Shown here: positions 55,560 through 63,569 of the stretch, one piece after another | Layout of the letters: every line of letters begins with the position of its first letter | Numbering within the stretch: position 1 is the stretch's first letter | NCBI RefSeq assembly: GCF_000714715.1 | Contig: NZ_JMFO01000005.1 | Span: forward strand, 124,001 to 188,000 | Source of the DNA: Candidatus Magnetobacterium casense | Lineage (GTDB): Bacteria > Nitrospirota > Thermodesulfovibrionia > Thermodesulfovibrionales > Magnetobacteriaceae | Length of the DNA stretch: 64,000 nt | Direction: 5' to 3' | Notes under the pieces: generated by a model | The model's input: the letters and a program-made list of their open reading frames with translations, nothing else | Database searches by the model: none | Told to the model about the DNA's origin: nothing | Translations under genes and position numbers: made by a program

Positions 55560-56801
55560 CTAATAAGGTACGTACACCGTCAGGGTATTATACATCAGGG
55601 TGCTTAGACTCAGTATCCCGTTAGCGGAGGTATCCACGCCAAAATATATATAGTAGTACCCGGAGGGCAGTCCTGATGCGCTTAACAGCCGTGTGGGTTG
55701 AAGGTTAAACAGGGCGCCTTTATATGCAGGTCTGACATCGTATGCGTGTGCAGCAGCCAGCCACTGGTCTGGATACACATAGTAGTATGTCCCAAATGGT
55801 GTAAGGACATAGACCCACCAATCTGCCATGGTGCCGTCTTTGTTGCCTGGAGCGAGGCTCACGTCGATGTCAAGCGTATCGGTTGATTTAATCGTGAGGT
55901 AGCCATCGACGCCGTTGCCTGTAATCATCGGTTTGAGGGTACCGGTGTCACCCTCCTCTGTGACGGTGAACGTCTCACCTGATATGTTGATGGTACCGGT
56001 CCTGCTTGTCGATGCCTTGTTGGCAGAGGCCGAGTACGTGACGGTACCGTTGCCGGAGCCGGTTGAACCGGACGTAATTGACAGCCATGACACCTCCGGG
56101 GCGGCAAGCCATCCACAGCCGTTTTCTGTTGTAACCGTGATAGTTCCGCTACCGCCATTGGCCGACATTGTCGCAGTGGCAGGTGATATACTGTAGATGC
56201 ACGTCGATGCCGGATACAGGGACGTTATGCCATCCATATCGTCCTGCTCCAGGGTTCGTTTTTTGGTCTCACCCCTTGAGGCATACCCGTACATTGTCTT
56301 TTCTGAATCGGCTGCCGCATCGTAGAGGTCCTTGAGGCTAAGGCAATGGCCCAATTCGTGAACGGCTATATTTTGCAGGTCGTAGGAGTTCGGTGTCAGG
56401 TCGGTGCTGTAGAGGTATTTGGTATTAAAGTTTATGTCATCGTCAAAAATCTCTCCCGTTTGAGGGTCGTACCAGACGCTGTTGACGGCCAGGGAACCGT
56501 TAGTGTTGTTGTTGAAGCACATGATGTTTACGCCATCGTTGTCGCCGCAGTTGGTTGCGGTTGTGGCGCCGGCATAGGCGAATCTGAAGGAAGTCGTTGT
56601 CACGCTGTTCCACGTTTGCATGGCTGCCGTGATTGCCTCAAGCGCCCCCGTTGGGCCTCCCGTGGTGTTGGCATATAAAGTAACACCGGGTTGCTTTTGC
56701 TTCAGGATAGCACCCGATGAAGTCTTATTCACTCCAAAGGCAAGGACTTCCGAACTCCAGAGCACGCAGAGGCACAAAAACAGTGCCCTAAACCTTACCA
56801 T
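55560..56801 (-). CDS. Secreted matrixin-like metalloprotease with BACON-type domain
   Basis: The start is placed at MVRFRALFLCLCVLWSSEVLAFG, a signal peptide that follows GAGGGGTC. The protein has about 413 residues. The zinc site is VHELGHCLSLKDL (HExxHxxxxxD), with a Met-turn at TMYGYAS. A BACON-like domain (GCGWLAAPEVSWLSIT, GTINISGETFTV) and a C-terminal beta-rich domain follow. It degrades or binds proteins outside the cell. Its start overlaps the end of the gene at 56788-57336 by 14 bases, so the two are produced together. Confidence 0.86.
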   Translation of the reverse strand: MVRFRALFLCLCVLWSSEVLAFGVNKTSSGAILKQKQPGVTLYANTTGGPTGALEAITAAMQTWNSVTTTSFRFAYAGATTATNCGDNDGVNIMCFNNNTNGSLAVNSVWYDPQTGEIFDDDINFNTKYLYSTDLTPNSYDLQNIAVHELGHCLSLKDLYDAAADSEKTMYGYASRGETKKRTLEQDDMDGITSLYPASTCIYSISPATATMSANGGSGTITVTTENGCGWLAAPEVSWLSITSGSTGSGNGTVTYSASANKASTSRTGTINISGETFTVTEEGDTGTLKPMITGNGVDGYLTIKSTDTLDIDVSLAPGNKDGTMADWWVYVLTPFGTYYYVYPDQWLAAAHAYDVRPAYKGALFNLQPTRLLSASGLPSGYYYIYFGVDTSANGILSLSTLMYNTLTVYVPY

Positions 56802-57336
56802 TCTTTGTGACCCCTCTGATCTTTTTAATGAACGTGCCGATGGGTACATTATTGTCGATAACGGCAGGGTTACCCTCTATGTAGTCGAGTTCCTTGATGG
56901 CGGTGCCGTCTTTTACGGTGTACTTGCCCTGCTTGTCGCCATGTACGAGGAATACGGTTTCTTTGACCTTTCCTGTACCGGGTTTGGTCTTAAGAAACAC
57001 GATAACGTCCTCACCCTTGACCACGGAGACGACATCCCTCAGTTGCAGGGTCAGGTCTCCCACGGTGCCGCCTTCATACTCAAATGCGGCGGTCTTTGCG
57101 GTAAAGTCTCCTCTGATGACCTGTGTAACCTTAAGTTGTGCCCTGGTGATAATAGTGCCGGCCTTTTGGTCCCAGGTTGATTTTGTCTGCTCCACCACGC
57201 CTCTTAAAATAACGTCGGAAGCCATTACCAGGTCGTCCGTGCTGATAGCGACAGCCCCATATAAGGGGACAACACCCAACGTCATTGCCACTATCACTGC
57301 CGCCATGCAATAAACCAAAGATACCCTTTTCTTCAT
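56788..57336 (-). CDS. Secreted protein of unknown function paired with the matrixin
   Basis: The start is placed at MKKRVSLVYCMAAVIVAMTLG (signal peptide), preceded by AAGGAGAACAAGG. The mature part of about 160 residues is beta-rich, with DDLVMASDVILRGVVEQTKS and GEDVIVFLKTKPGTGKVKETVF. It overlaps the matrixin gene, which suggests that it is an accessory or inhibitor of the protease. No family could be named. Confidence 0.65.
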   Translation of the reverse strand: MKKRVSLVYCMAAVIVAMTLGVVPLYGAVAISTDDLVMASDVILRGVVEQTKSTWDQKAGTIITRAQLKVTQVIRGDFTAKTAAFEYEGGTVGDLTLQLRDVVSVVKGEDVIVFLKTKPGTGKVKETVFLVHGDKQGKYTVKDGTAIKELDYIEGNPAVIDNNVPIGTFIKKIRGVTKNGKV

Positions 57337-57402
57337 TTCCTTGTTCTCCTTAATCGGTATAAGTTTTAAAGTCATTAAAAAGCCGAGCCCCTCATTAGGT
57401 GT

Positions 57403-58275
57403 CTACAGAAACTCCTTTATCAGCTCGTGAGCGTCATGCGTGGACGTAAACTGTTTGCGCACAAAGGCGAGCTCTCTGCCTGTGTTTTCGAGCCTGGACA
57501 TGAGCTTCTGTATTATAAAGATCAATATGGTCAGGGATGCCTTTGGATGGTTCTTGATGAACTCAATGAATGCGTTTTTGTCAAACCGGATCAGTAGCGA
57601 CGTTACCTCGGCCGTAACGTTTGCGGTTCTCTTGCCGCTTTCAAAGACGCAGGATTCGCCAAAGACGTCGTTTTTATCGATGGTGCTGAGGTATGCCTCT
57701 TCATCGTCCTTTTCGGGGTTGGTCTTTGTAACGCGTAGCGCCCCTGAGACGACGCAGTAGAAGCAGTCTGCCGCCTCGCCCTCGATGACGATCCTGGTAT
57801 CGGGGGCATACTCCTCGGTCTCCGCTATGTAGGCAAGGGATTCCAGTGCGCTTTCGCTCAGATACTGAAACAGCACGACGTGTTTGAGCATTTCGGCGAT
57901 CTGCTGGTGTTTCTCTATGACCCGTTCGTATGTCTTGAGTTCGGACTTCATGACCTCTTCCGTTATCTTGCCCAGCATTACGAGTGTGTTGCCGATAAAG
58001 GGCTTCTGGTCTTCTATGTAGTATTTTACGCGATTGGCGTTTTCCTGGGTCATGAAATTCTTCTTGATGGCCATCTCCTCAAACGTAAAGTCCGAGTCTG
58101 CCTGCAGTGTCAGTATCTGGAACACCTGTTTCATATCGAGGAATCCAAGTTCTATGGCAACCTTTTCAAAGGGCTGTATCTTTTTCTTTTGGTACTGCAG
58201 GGCCTCCAGGACATCCTCGACCTTGACAAGCTCCCTGTCTATAAGGTATTTGCCAAAAAAATAATTCTTACTCAG
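57403..58275 (-). CDS. Cyclic nucleotide-binding domain protein with apparent CTG start
   Basis: The N-terminal part (residues 1-60: SKNYFFGKYLIDRELVKVEDVLEAL...) resembles the MshEN/'ELIDRGLI...EEVLEAL' helical module. The cyclic-nucleotide-binding fold follows (about 150-270: IVIEGEAADCFYCVVSGALRV, GESCVFESGKRTA). No ATG, GTG or TTG begins the open frame. The only start with a well-placed GGAGG (nine bases) is CTG at 58275. A shorter version from ATG at 58134 would cut the N-terminal module. It is a likely regulator of gene expression or signalling. Confidence 0.8.
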   Translation of the reverse strand: MSKNYFFGKYLIDRELVKVEDVLEALQYQKKKIQPFEKVAIELGFLDMKQVFQILTLQADSDFTFEEMAIKKNFMTQENANRVKYYIEDQKPFIGNTLVMLGKITEEVMKSELKTYERVIEKHQQIAEMLKHVVLFQYLSESALESLAYIAETEEYAPDTRIVIEGEAADCFYCVVSGALRVTKTNPEKDDEEAYLSTIDKNDVFGESCVFESGKRTANVTAEVTSLLIRFDKNAFIEFIKNHPKASLTILIFIIQKLMSRLENTGRELAFVRKQFTSTHDAHELIKEFL

Positions 58276-58401
58276 CTTCGTTGTCCTCCACTATAAAATT
58301 TTCTCTCAACGTCAGCTTTAATGATATCAATAACATCCGACAATAGTCAAGCACGGCAGAAAACTATGTTAAACGTAAATACCTTATATGCAGCACAAAT
58401 A

Positions 58402-58423
58402 TTGCTTCCTGTAAATATTTCTG
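58402..58423. repeat. Copy 2 of the 22-base element upstream of the glycosyltransferase gene
   Basis: This is identical to 49103-49124 over 22 bases. The T-run and CAGCAAGA that follow are also shared. It lies 44-65 bases before the ATG at 58467, with a TTATAG-like -10 region between. Confidence 0.6.
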
Positions 58424-58466
58424 TAGGGTTTTTTACAGCAAGAAATATTGTACAATTATAGAGCTA

Positions 58467-59567
58467 ATGAATACCAGAATATCAGTAATCATAGTCAACT
58501 ACAAGACGGCGGAGTTTGTCTTACGGTGTGTTGACTCTATCCTTGCCGGTGATTCCGATGGGATTGAGGTCATAGTTGTGGACAACTCCACGGACAGGTC
58601 AGAGGCAAAACGCCTGGAGGTGTTGATCGACAGGGGGGTGAGGGTCATCATCAACACCGACAACTGTGGCTTTGCACGTGGCTGCAATCAGGGCGTCATG
58701 GCTGCCACGGGGCAGTACATCATGTTTCTCAACCCCGACACACTTGTCTTTGACGGCTGCCTGCAACGCCTCGTTGACTGCCTTGAGGGAGCCCGTGATG
58801 TGGGCGCAGTTGGGCCAAGGACATGGTGGGACAGCGCCAGGACCATGCAGCTTATCCAGCAACGTCTGCCATCGCCATCTCTGAGCATAATTGAGGCACT
58901 GAGCGGGCTGAGGTATTTTAATCTGGCCATAGACAGGGCGCTGCTGCAGAGGGACTACCTCCACGCTACTACGACAACCCCACTGTCAGTGGCAATGCTG
59001 CCCGGGGCGGCCATCCTGACCTACAGGGCAATACTGCAACGGGTCGGCCCATTTGACGAGGGCTATCCCCTCTACTTTGAGGACAGCGACTGGTGCAGAC
59101 GCCTCAAACAACACAAACTCAACCTGTACATGGCACCAGATGCAGAGATATGCCACTTCTACAACCAGAGCGCAAGGACAGACAGCGGAGGTTCATTTGG
59201 TAAATTCGCCGTCTCACAGCAGAGATACATGGCAAGACACCACGGGAAGCTATCACCCCTGGCCGCCACAGCCATGGCAAAGGCAATCCGTAAGCTGTCC
59301 AGGCGTCACTCGCCAACAGATATCACAGACATCGGTGTAATCCGGCATCAGCCACGTTTTTCGTCAGACAGGCACTTCACAGGCAGATTGCTCTTTCAGC
59401 TCTCCGTAAACACGGCATTTGTGCCATCGGCAATAGCGTTCGTGGACAGGGCCGACTTTCAACTGCCACAGGAGGTCTGGTCGTACCTGGGCCACGGCGT
59501 CTATTATGCCCGCTTTGTAACGCCTCAGCCCTACAGCGTCCTTGATACGTGGCAGTTTACAAAATAG
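58467..59567 (+). CDS. Glycosyltransferase family 2
   Basis: The 366-residue protein begins with the GT-A pattern ISVIIVNYKTAEFVLRCVDSIL, VIVVDNSTDRS and GFARGCNQGV. It has YIMFLNPDT (the DxD-like Asn-Pro-Asp-Thr site) and FDEGYPLYFEDSDWCRRL. This matches rhamnosyl- or other polysaccharide transferases. A C-terminal extension of about 80 residues is not assigned. The 22-base element and a near-leaderless promoter lie upstream. Confidence 0.9.
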   Translation: MNTRISVIIVNYKTAEFVLRCVDSILAGDSDGIEVIVVDNSTDRSEAKRLEVLIDRGVRVIINTDNCGFARGCNQGVMAATGQYIMFLNPDTLVFDGCLQRLVDCLEGARDVGAVGPRTWWDSARTMQLIQQRLPSPSLSIIEALSGLRYFNLAIDRALLQRDYLHATTTTPLSVAMLPGAAILTYRAILQRVGPFDEGYPLYFEDSDWCRRLKQHKLNLYMAPDAEICHFYNQSARTDSGGSFGKFAVSQQRYMARHHGKLSPLAATAMAKAIRKLSRRHSPTDITDIGVIRHQPRFSSDRHFTGRLLFQLSVNTAFVPSAIAFVDRADFQLPQEVWSYLGHGVYYARFVTPQPYSVLDTWQFTK

Positions 59568-59588
59568 CGCCGTGACTATGGATTTGGC

Positions 59589-59617
59589 TTGACACTTTGA
59601 GGAGATTGTGTTAGTAT
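59589..59617 (+). promoter_or_regulatory. Promoter of the response regulator-kinase gene
   Basis: A perfect TTGACA at 59589-59594 is 17 bases from TAGTAT at 59612-59617. The ATG at 59625 follows after seven bases, at the expected transcription start, so the mRNA is probably leaderless. No ribosome binding site is seen at the right distance. Confidence 0.62.
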
Positions 59618-59624
59618 CTCCTTA

Positions 59625-61136
59625 ATGTATGTTGAATTAAATAGTGACAAGGCCCAAGAGATACTCAGAGGTATAAGCCTGCTGTATGTTGAAGATGACG
59701 AGGTTATTAACAGACAACTCTCCGTATTCTTAAGAAGGCGCGTAAAAAACTTCTTCAACGCCTGTAATGGCAGGGAAGGGCTTGAGGTGTTCAAGACACA
59801 CACGCCTGATATGGTCGTTACCGATATAAACATGCCTGACATGGACGGCATTCAGATGGTCAGGCATATTAAGGAAATACGACATGATACCAAGATAATC
59901 CTTACCACTGCCTTTAACGACGAGGAATACTTTATCAGGGCCATCGATGCCAATGTAGACAGCTTTATGAAAAAACCGATAGACCCCTATAAACTCCTCG
60001 AAACGATGATAAACCATGCAATTGTCTCTATCCAAAAGAGGGAGGTTGAGGAAAAAAGCAGACTCATCAACTTCATACTCAACAACAGCATAGGTGACGC
60101 CGTAATATCAACCGATGTACGTGGCAATGTGACATTCATCAATCCCGCTGCCCAGTACATGCTCGGATGTCTCGTTGAGCATGTATATGGCAAGCCGCTG
60201 TCAGGGGTCTTTACTATAACGGACAATGGCTACGATAAAACGCTCTCCCCTGAATCGCTCATCAGAAATGAGGTGATAGACCTCAAAAATCATACACTGC
60301 AGTTGCCAGGTGGGCAGCAATTGCGGATATACGGCAGCACCTCGCCAATACGAGATGACAACGACAGCTTTATGGGCGTTGTCATAGTATTCCAGGACCT
60401 CGACAAACTCCGGGAGGCTCAGGAGCGGTTAAGCTATCACCGGGAGAGGTTTATCTCCGTGCTAATACACGACATCAAAACGCCCTTAATTGCGATCTCA
60501 GGCTATGCCAGACGCTTCTTGCTTGGCAAGGCCAAAAGCGATGAGGACAAGAACAAACTTGTCGGTAACATCCAGAACATTTCGGATGACCTGCTCAACA
60601 CCATCGAGGAGACATCGAATCTGCTCAGGGAAAAGGGTGCCTTGAACTCCTGCAACCTCGAACACATGCACTTTGACAAGATACTGACGGCGGCCATTAT
60701 AAACTGTCTGCCTGCAATGGATACCAGGGGAATCAGCCTCACCATCAACAACCATGAGGGCATAGATCGTCCTCACGTTGAGCATATCACAATGGTTGGC
60801 GATCAACGCCAGCTCATGAACATGATAGAAAACCTCCTGAGCAATGCCACCAAGTACGCCAGGAGCAGTATCCGGGTGAGCTATGACAGAGATGATGTGA
60901 CCGTCAGGCTGACCGTCACAGATGATGGCCCCGGTATTGACAGTTGCTATATCGATAAAATCTTTGACCCATACTACCAGATTCCTGGCAGTGTAAAGGG
61001 GACAGGGCTTGGTCTGTACAGCGTCAAAAAAGTGGTCGAAAACCACAAAGGCACCATCTGCGTAAAATCACAACTAAACGTCGGCTCCACATTTGAGGTC
61101 ACCATCCCTTGTGACCCGTTGACAGAGGGGGGGTAA
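59625..61136 (+). CDS. Response regulator-PAS-histidine kinase hybrid
   Basis: The 503-residue protein has a receiver first (LLYVEDDEVINRQLSVFL, Asp67 in VVTDINMPDMDG), then PAS (DAVISTDVRGNVTFINPAAQ). A kinase follows, with His282 in LIHDIKTPLIAISG and HATPase motifs NLLSNATKYA, DDGPGID and GTGLGLYSVK. It is cytoplasmic. The receiver-first order suggests that it is phosphorylated by another kinase before it acts. Its promoter lacks a leader. Confidence 0.94.
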   Translation: MYVELNSDKAQEILRGISLLYVEDDEVINRQLSVFLRRRVKNFFNACNGREGLEVFKTHTPDMVVTDINMPDMDGIQMVRHIKEIRHDTKIILTTAFNDEEYFIRAIDANVDSFMKKPIDPYKLLETMINHAIVSIQKREVEEKSRLINFILNNSIGDAVISTDVRGNVTFINPAAQYMLGCLVEHVYGKPLSGVFTITDNGYDKTLSPESLIRNEVIDLKNHTLQLPGGQQLRIYGSTSPIRDDNDSFMGVVIVFQDLDKLREAQERLSYHRERFISVLIHDIKTPLIAISGYARRFLLGKAKSDEDKNKLVGNIQNISDDLLNTIEETSNLLREKGALNSCNLEHMHFDKILTAAIINCLPAMDTRGISLTINNHEGIDRPHVEHITMVGDQRQLMNMIENLLSNATKYARSSIRVSYDRDDVTVRLTVTDDGPGIDSCYIDKIFDPYYQIPGSVKGTGLGLYSVKKVVENHKGTICVKSQLNVGSTFEVTIPCDPLTEGG

Positions 61137-61171
61137 GGGAGAGGTGGGTAAGCAGTGGAAAAAAAAAGTTC

Positions 61172-61200
61172 TTGCAAATGACATTCAGTTGTGATATACT
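61172..61200 (+). promoter_or_regulatory. Promoter of tRNA-Gly
   Basis: TTGCAA at 61172-61177 and TATACT at 61195-61200 are 17 bases apart, giving a start near 61207, about 63 bases before the mature tRNA. It is the best promoter in the gap after the response regulator-kinase gene. Confidence 0.6.
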
Positions 61201-61269
61201 ACATAGCATAAGTAACCGGAGCAACTTGGTTGAGCATGATGGCTGTGGTTGCTGAATGATATCTGTTAA

Positions 61270-61344
61270 GCGGGCGTAGCTCAGTGGTAGAGCACAACCT
61301 TGCCAAGGTTGGGGTCGCGAGTTCGAGCCTCGTCGCCCGCTCCA
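61270..61344 (+). tRNA. tRNA-Gly (anticodon GCC)
   Basis: The sequence folds as a standard cloverleaf. The acceptor arms GCGGGCG and CGCCCGC pair perfectly. The D arm is GCTC AGTGGTA GAGC. The anticodon arm is CAACC TTGCCAA GGTTG with GCC, and the T arm is GCGAG TTCGAGC CTCGT. The CCA end is encoded (TCCA). Confidence 0.97.
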
Positions 61345-61514
61345 TTCCTAAAGTGTCAAAAGTAAGTTCAAAGTAAATCCGTTTATCCTCAAAAAACAAC
61401 TCTAAACGTACCGTCCTTGTAGTGTATCCTGCATCTATGCGTAATGTCAGTTCTTAACTGAAGAGATTGTGGAGATTGCCTTGTTGTTGGCATGTAAAAT
61501 GCTACACTTATGGC

Positions 61515-61679
61515 ATGAATAAAGAATTTGTCATGGGACATATAGCAGTCATGCAGGTCAAGGGTGATATCCTGATAATAGGGTTGCCTGTTTCTGAGGA
61601 TATTGAGTGTATCATAGACCACGTGCAGGAGATGTATTCAGCCGTTGTTGTTGATATCAAAGATATGTGGATCAATTGA
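61515..61679 (+). CDS. Possible small STAS-like fragment
   Basis: The frame codes 54 residues (MNKEFVMGHIAVMQVKGDILIIGLP...VVVDIKDMWIN). It recalls the first half of a STAS anti-sigma-antagonist domain, stopping at the VVVDIKDMWIN strand where the family's phosphorylated Ser would follow. No clear ribosome binding site is present. It may be a truncated gene or a chance frame. Confidence 0.3.
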   Translation: MNKEFVMGHIAVMQVKGDILIIGLPVSEDIECIIDHVQEMYSAVVVDIKDMWIN

Positions 61680-61850
61680 AGCAGGCGCAGAGGTAAATTT
61701 TTGCCTTCGGTTGAATAATTTTCTCACTTAACAGGCAGAATATCCTGATTTACTCCGAACTATGTTGTCGTTTGTCATTATTATGGCGATTTAAGTTGAT
61801 AATGTGACATAACGCTATTAAAGGAATCTTTTAAGCGGCGCTGGTGATAT

Positions 61851-63569
61851 CTATGGTTGTATCAGTGAGGGGTCTTGTCCCTGTAGTGCTGCTGTGAGGT
61901 TACGTTTTGTTATTTCGTAATCGGGATTAATGGCCAGCGATTTTTTGAAGAGGGCGATGGCCTCTTGCTTTTTGCCTGTTGAAAACATGACGGCCCCCAG
62001 GCCGTTGTAGGCCGAGTGACTGTCGGCTCTGATCTCTATGGCCCTGGAGAAGCTATCGGCTGCTTCCGTCATCCTGTTGAGGTGAAACAGTGCCCTGCCG
62101 AGGTTGACATAGGCATCCCACATGAAGGGGTTGAGTGCTACGGCTTTTTTGAGGGTCTCTGCGGCGTCATCGAGCCTGTTTGCATCGAGCAGGGCGGCTC
62201 CGAGATTGCCGTAGACCAGGTAATTAGCGCCTGTTACCCGCTCCGATTGTTCAAACAGCGACACGGCATTGCGCCAGTAGCCCACCTGTCTGTAGGCAAG
62301 CGCACCGTATAGCAGGACAACTACGGCACATGTTGCAAGCATGGCATTTCTGATAACGCCCTGTTGAGTTAAACGCGGGTATTTTAAAATCACCTCTGAC
62401 ACACCCATCGTTACCACAACAAACAACCCTATGGATGGTATGTACGTATATTTGTCCGCCATGCCCTGTGCACCAACCTGTACCAGTCCGATGACAGGCA
62501 ACAGGGTCACCATGTACCACAACCACCCCATCGCTAAATAAGGCCGTCTCCGTATGGTTGCAATAGCCGCTACCGACATGACAAGGAGTATCAGAATGCT
62601 GACGGCTATGAGCCAGGGCGGTAGATTATTCTCAAGTGGATATATCACCGACAGACCGGTTGGGACAAGCAGCTTGCCGGCATACCTCACATATGACACC
62701 AGGGCGTTGGATAAACGCAGTTGCAGGGGCACCTGCGACAGGGACGATATTGCACTGACGCTCTGTTGCGCATAGATGGTGATCAGACTGCTGATGGCTG
62801 CTATTGCAAAGAGCGGGAGTTTTTCTGTTATCAGTGCGATGAGGTTTTTTTGTCTGAGTCTGTGCAGCGGCCACAGGTCAACTAGCACGAGTACAACTGG
62901 CAGGGTCACCACCATAGGCTTTGCCATGAGACCGGCAACAAAGAGGACACTCAGGATAACATAGCCCCTGGTGCATGGTCGTTGTACGTAGCGCACGTAG
63001 GCCAACAGTGCCAGTATCCAGAACAGGCCGCTGAGGACGTCCTTGCGCTCTGCCACCCAGGCCACGGACTCAACGTGCATGGGATGAACGGCAAAGACAC
63101 CTGCCATAAATGCACTCTGCCACAGCGCACCGGTCATCCTCTGAAGCAACAGAAACAGCAGCACGGAGTTAGTTGCGTGCAACAGGAGGCTTGTGAGGTG
63201 GTGTCCCCCGGGGGACAATCCGTGGACGTTGACGTCGAGCATGTGTGACAGCCAGGTCAGGGGGTGCCAGTTGCCTCCGTAGGTGGTTGTAAATGCCCAT
63301 TGGATGCCGGCAAGGCTCAGTCCGCCTCGTACGCGTGCGTTGTTTAGTACGTATAGCGGGTCGTCGAGGTTTATGAAGTCATGCCGCCACATCTGCACGT
63401 AGACGAGCACTACGGCCAGGATCAGGCAGAGCACTATGGCGTCTGTGACGTTGAGGGCGTCCTTGCCAGGGGCATCTGCGCCGGAGACGTTTGTGTCGGG
63501 TGTGTCTTCTAAGTTCCCGGCTTTTTTCTTTTTATGGGCCTTATTTTTTGACACATTCGTTGGTGTCAT
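61851..63569 (-). CDS. Multi-pass membrane protein with C-terminal TPR repeats (DUF1736/TMTC-like)
   Basis: The 572-residue protein has about ten hydrophobic helices, with the conserved pieces FINLDDPLYVLNNARV, WHPLTWLSHMLDV, HHLTSLLLHATNSVLL and HPMHVESVAWVAERKDVLSG. The last 120 residues are three TPR units (NYLVYGNLGAALLDANRLDDA; AYVNLGRALFHL; AYNGLGAVMFSTG). The fold resembles mannosyltransferase-like GT-C membrane proteins. The start at 63569 overlaps the upstream gene's end by 29 bases; a GTG at 63554 is an alternative. Confidence 0.86.
   Translation of the reverse strand: MTPTNVSKNKAHKKKKAGNLEDTPDTNVSGADAPGKDALNVTDAIVLCLILAVVLVYVQMWRHDFINLDDPLYVLNNARVRGGLSLAGIQWAFTTTYGGNWHPLTWLSHMLDVNVHGLSPGGHHLTSLLLHATNSVLLFLLLQRMTGALWQSAFMAGVFAVHPMHVESVAWVAERKDVLSGLFWILALLAYVRYVQRPCTRGYVILSVLFVAGLMAKPMVVTLPVVLVLVDLWPLHRLRQKNLIALITEKLPLFAIAAISSLITIYAQQSVSAISSLSQVPLQLRLSNALVSYVRYAGKLLVPTGLSVIYPLENNLPPWLIAVSILILLVMSVAAIATIRRRPYLAMGWLWYMVTLLPVIGLVQVGAQGMADKYTYIPSIGLFVVVTMGVSEVILKYPRLTQQGVIRNAMLATCAVVVLLYGALAYRQVGYWRNAVSLFEQSERVTGANYLVYGNLGAALLDANRLDDAAETLKKAVALNPFMWDAYVNLGRALFHLNRMTEAADSFSRAIEIRADSHSAYNGLGAVMFSTGKKQEAIALFKKSLAINPDYEITKRNLTAALQGQDPSLIQP

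Noticed and set aside
61199-61399. Open frame of 66 codons on the minus strand over the tRNA
   Set aside because: It is the antisense of tRNA-Gly. Such frames with repeated Arg/Leu/Thr are a known annotation artefact.
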